From positions 1-8,494 of the forward strand of contig CAYJOP010000089.1 of the NCBI GenBank assembly GCA_964371835.1: DNA of 8,494 bases. Direction: 5' to 3'. Positions 7,146 to 8,494 of this stretch are shown piece after piece. Numbering within the stretch: position 1 is the stretch's first letter; each line of letters begins with the position of its first letter. The DNA comes from CAYJAD01 sp964371835 (GTDB taxonomy: Bacteria; Desulfobacterota; Desulfovibrionia; Desulfovibrionales; Desulfovibrionaceae). A program made the translations under genes and the position numbers. The notes beneath the pieces were generated by a model. It was not told the DNA's origin. It saw nothing but the letters and a program-made list of their open reading frames with translations, and made no database searches.

Positions 7146-8015
7146 ATGCATAAAAAATTAATTTTACTCGCTACAGCAGGATTAATGGCTCTTAGTATTG
7201 GCTGTGTAAAACAACAATCCTATGACTCTTTGCAACAAAAAATTTCTACTCAAGACCAACAATTACGCCAATTACAACCTGGCATGGCAGATACATGGGC
7301 TCAATTGCAAACCATTCGTCAAGAGCTTAATGTCATCAAAGGCCAGTTAGATGACCTCAACGCCATGGGTGGTGCAAGAAACCTTGTGGACACAGTAAAT
7401 CGTCATGATGCAGCACTTCGTCAAGTTGAGCGCTCACTTGCTGTTGACTTAAACCTTGATGCGCCAATGCCAACACCTGTAGCTGGTATGCCCACTTCAA
7501 CTATGAATTCTGCTGGAACCATGGGCGTGGGTTCAGTTCCTAATGAGGCAATTTATACAGATACCGCAAACCCCAACAGTGGCACCATGACTCTATCCCC
7601 CACTTCTCCACAACCACCAACAGCTAATGCTCCACAAGCTGACATGGCAACAACTCTATTTAATGCCGGCGTAACTTCTTTTAATGCAAGACAATACACT
7701 CAAGCTCAGCTTTCATTTAGCGACTTTGTTAAAAATTATCCTAGTCACCCACAGGTGGGTAATGCACACTATTATATTGGTGAATCCTTCTTCCAATTAA
7801 ATAAATTTGCTGATGCTGCTCTTTCTTATGACAAAGTCATAACCCAATTTTCAAAAAGCCCCACTGTGCCTGGTGCTTATTTAAAACAAGGCATCTGCTT
7901 TAGCAAACTTGGTCAAAAAGCCGCTGCCACAGCACGATTGCAAGAGCTTATTAAAAAATTCCCAACTTCTGCTGAAGCAGCAAGGGCAAAAACATTTTTA
8001 CAAACAAATAAATAG
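7146..8015 (+). CDS. CpoB/YbgF-like TPR protein, predicted lipoprotein
   Basis: 289 residues. The N-terminus is a signal peptide with basic MHKK, a hydrophobic core and ALSIGC ending at C20. This is a plausible but slightly non-canonical lipobox, with S rather than L at -3 and L at -4. Residues about 24-100 are heptad-like and rich in Q and L, suggesting a coiled coil. Residues about 103-165 are a low-complexity P/T/S/M/N-rich linker. Residues about 168-289 hold three TPR-type repeats (around 169-202, 206-239 and 243-276), with TLFNAGVTSFNARQYTQA, AHYYIGESFFQLNKFADA and AYLKQGICFSKLGQKAAA as helix pairs. This order (coiled coil, linker, TPRs) is that of CpoB/YbgF, which in E. coli is periplasmic and coordinates Tol-Pal with peptidoglycan synthesis. 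No tol or pal gene is in the window. Lipid anchoring is predicted, not shown; another periplasmic TPR role is possible. Confidence 0.8.
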   Translation: MHKKLILLATAGLMALSIGCVKQQSYDSLQQKISTQDQQLRQLQPGMADTWAQLQTIRQELNVIKGQLDDLNAMGGARNLVDTVNRHDAALRQVERSLAVDLNLDAPMPTPVAGMPTSTMNSAGTMGVGSVPNEAIYTDTANPNSGTMTLSPTSPQPPTANAPQADMATTLFNAGVTSFNARQYTQAQLSFSDFVKNYPSHPQVGNAHYYIGESFFQLNKFADAALSYDKVITQFSKSPTVPGAYLKQGICFSKLGQKAAATARLQELIKKFPTSAEAARAKTFLQTNK

Positions 8016-8018
8016 AAT

Positions 8019-8462
8019 ATGACTACTAATTCATCCAAGCAATTACATCAAGAAGTAAGGCTAAGCTTTGCTCCTGACATATCTGGCGAACCTATAGTGT
8101 GTAAACTCGTTCGTGATTATGATATATTTTTCAATATATTAAACGCACAAATTGGCCCTCGCAAAGAAGGCTACCTCACACTTGAACTAATTGGCCTTCC
8201 AGAGAGTATTGAAAAGGGCATTAAATATTTAAAATCGCATGGCATTAAAATATCAGCACTTAATAATCATATTTGCTTTGATGAAAGCCTTTGTATGCAC
8301 TGCGGTATGTGTACGTCAGTTTGCAAAGTTGAAGCATTATATGTGGAAAATTCCACTCGCTTAACTATATTTGATCAAGATAAATGTGTAGCTTGTGGGC
8401 TTTGTACTAAGATTTGCCCTGTAAATGCTATGCACATGGATGAGCTGTACAAATCACTATAA
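8019..8462 (+). CDS. NIL-domain protein with two 4Fe-4S clusters (putative homocysteine-synthesis ferredoxin)
   Basis: 147 residues. Residues about 8-80 form a NIL-type domain (LSFAPDISGEPIVCKLVRDY, then GYLTLELIGLPESIEKGIKYL), the small ligand-binding module otherwise seen at the end of the methionine importer ATPase MetN. Residues 86-147 are a bacterial-ferredoxin-like pair: C92-x2-C95-x2-C98-x3-C102 and C123-x2-C126-x2-C129-x3-C133-P, so two 4Fe-4S clusters are expected. The first motif lacks the usual proline after the fourth cysteine. There is no ABC ATPase domain or transporter nearby. Proteins of this architecture (e.g. MA1822 of Methanosarcina) are implicated with a DUF39/COG1900 partner in making homocysteine from aspartate semialdehyde and sulfide, and genetic data suggest the same in Desulfovibrio. 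Neither partner is in this window. The ATG is three bases after the preceding stop and lacks a clear ribosome site, so translational coupling is likely. Domain call is secure; the pathway role is inference. Confidence 0.88.
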   Translation: MTTNSSKQLHQEVRLSFAPDISGEPIVCKLVRDYDIFFNILNAQIGPRKEGYLTLELIGLPESIEKGIKYLKSHGIKISALNNHICFDESLCMHCGMCTSVCKVEALYVENSTRLTIFDQDKCVACGLCTKICPVNAMHMDELYKSL

Positions 8463-8480
8463 TTTTTTCTTAAATCACTA
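8451..8480 (+). repeat. Nine-base direct repeat around the last stop codon
   Basis: AAATCACTA occurs at 8451-8459 and again at 8472-8480, 21 bases apart, with a T-rich stretch between. No stable hairpin precedes the T run (8464-8469), so this is not a convincing terminator. The repeat may be chance. The remaining bases to the window end show nothing else. Confidence 0.35.
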
Positions 8481-8494
8481 GAAATATTTATTAA

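Noticed and set aside
8436..8456. The ferredoxin C-terminus reads MDELYKSL, resembling the last residues of green fluorescent protein (MDELYK).
   Set aside because: The residues before it belong to the second 4Fe-4S domain, codon use matches the gene, and no other GFP sequence is present. It is a coincidence, not a tag or cloning scar.

Overview
The window is an ordinary-looking, gene-dense bacterial chromosome segment. Six protein-coding genes all lie on the + strand. No RNA genes, insertion sequences, phage genes or CRISPR arrays were seen. Base composition is AT-rich (about 40% GC by eye). The gene order ileS - lspA - small PLDc_N-type membrane protein - CpoB/YbgF-like lipoprotein - NIL/4Fe-4S protein, together with a long (590-residue) formate-tetrahydrofolate ligase, points to a low-GC member of the Desulfovibrio-like sulfate reducers or their host-associated relatives. 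That placement is inferred from gene content and protein flavour; no database search was possible.

Layout. Positions 36-1808 encode formate-tetrahydrofolate ligase (one-carbon metabolism). After 64 AT-rich bases, 1873-3399 encodes a membrane-anchored spermidine-synthase-like protein of the 'fused MFS/spermidine synthase' type. A 145-base gap (3400-3544) holds the best promoter in the window (TTGACA, 18-base spacer, CATAGT) and a small perfect hairpin in the predicted leader. A tight five-gene run follows: ileS (3545-6382), lspA (6390-6866), an 80-residue two-helix membrane protein (6871-7113), a predicted lipoprotein with coiled coil and TPRs (7146-8015), and a NIL-domain di-cluster ferredoxin (8019-8462). 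Gaps within this run are 7, 4, 32 and 3 bases, so it is probably one transcription unit driven from about 3463. The last 32 bases hold no gene and no convincing terminator.

How the genes fit together. LspA is the peptidase that matures lipoproteins, and the gene two places downstream encodes a predicted lipoprotein, so the middle of the run has an envelope theme. The outer genes touch one-carbon and sulfur amino-acid chemistry. The ligase feeds the methyl branch used for methionine. The NIL/ferredoxin protein resembles the family implicated in direct sulfide-dependent homocysteine formation in methanogens and sulfate reducers. The spermidine-synthase-like protein belongs to a fold that uses decarboxylated SAM, though its substrate is unknown. 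The most useful lead is the NIL/ferredoxin gene. Nothing here is clearly a new kind of system.
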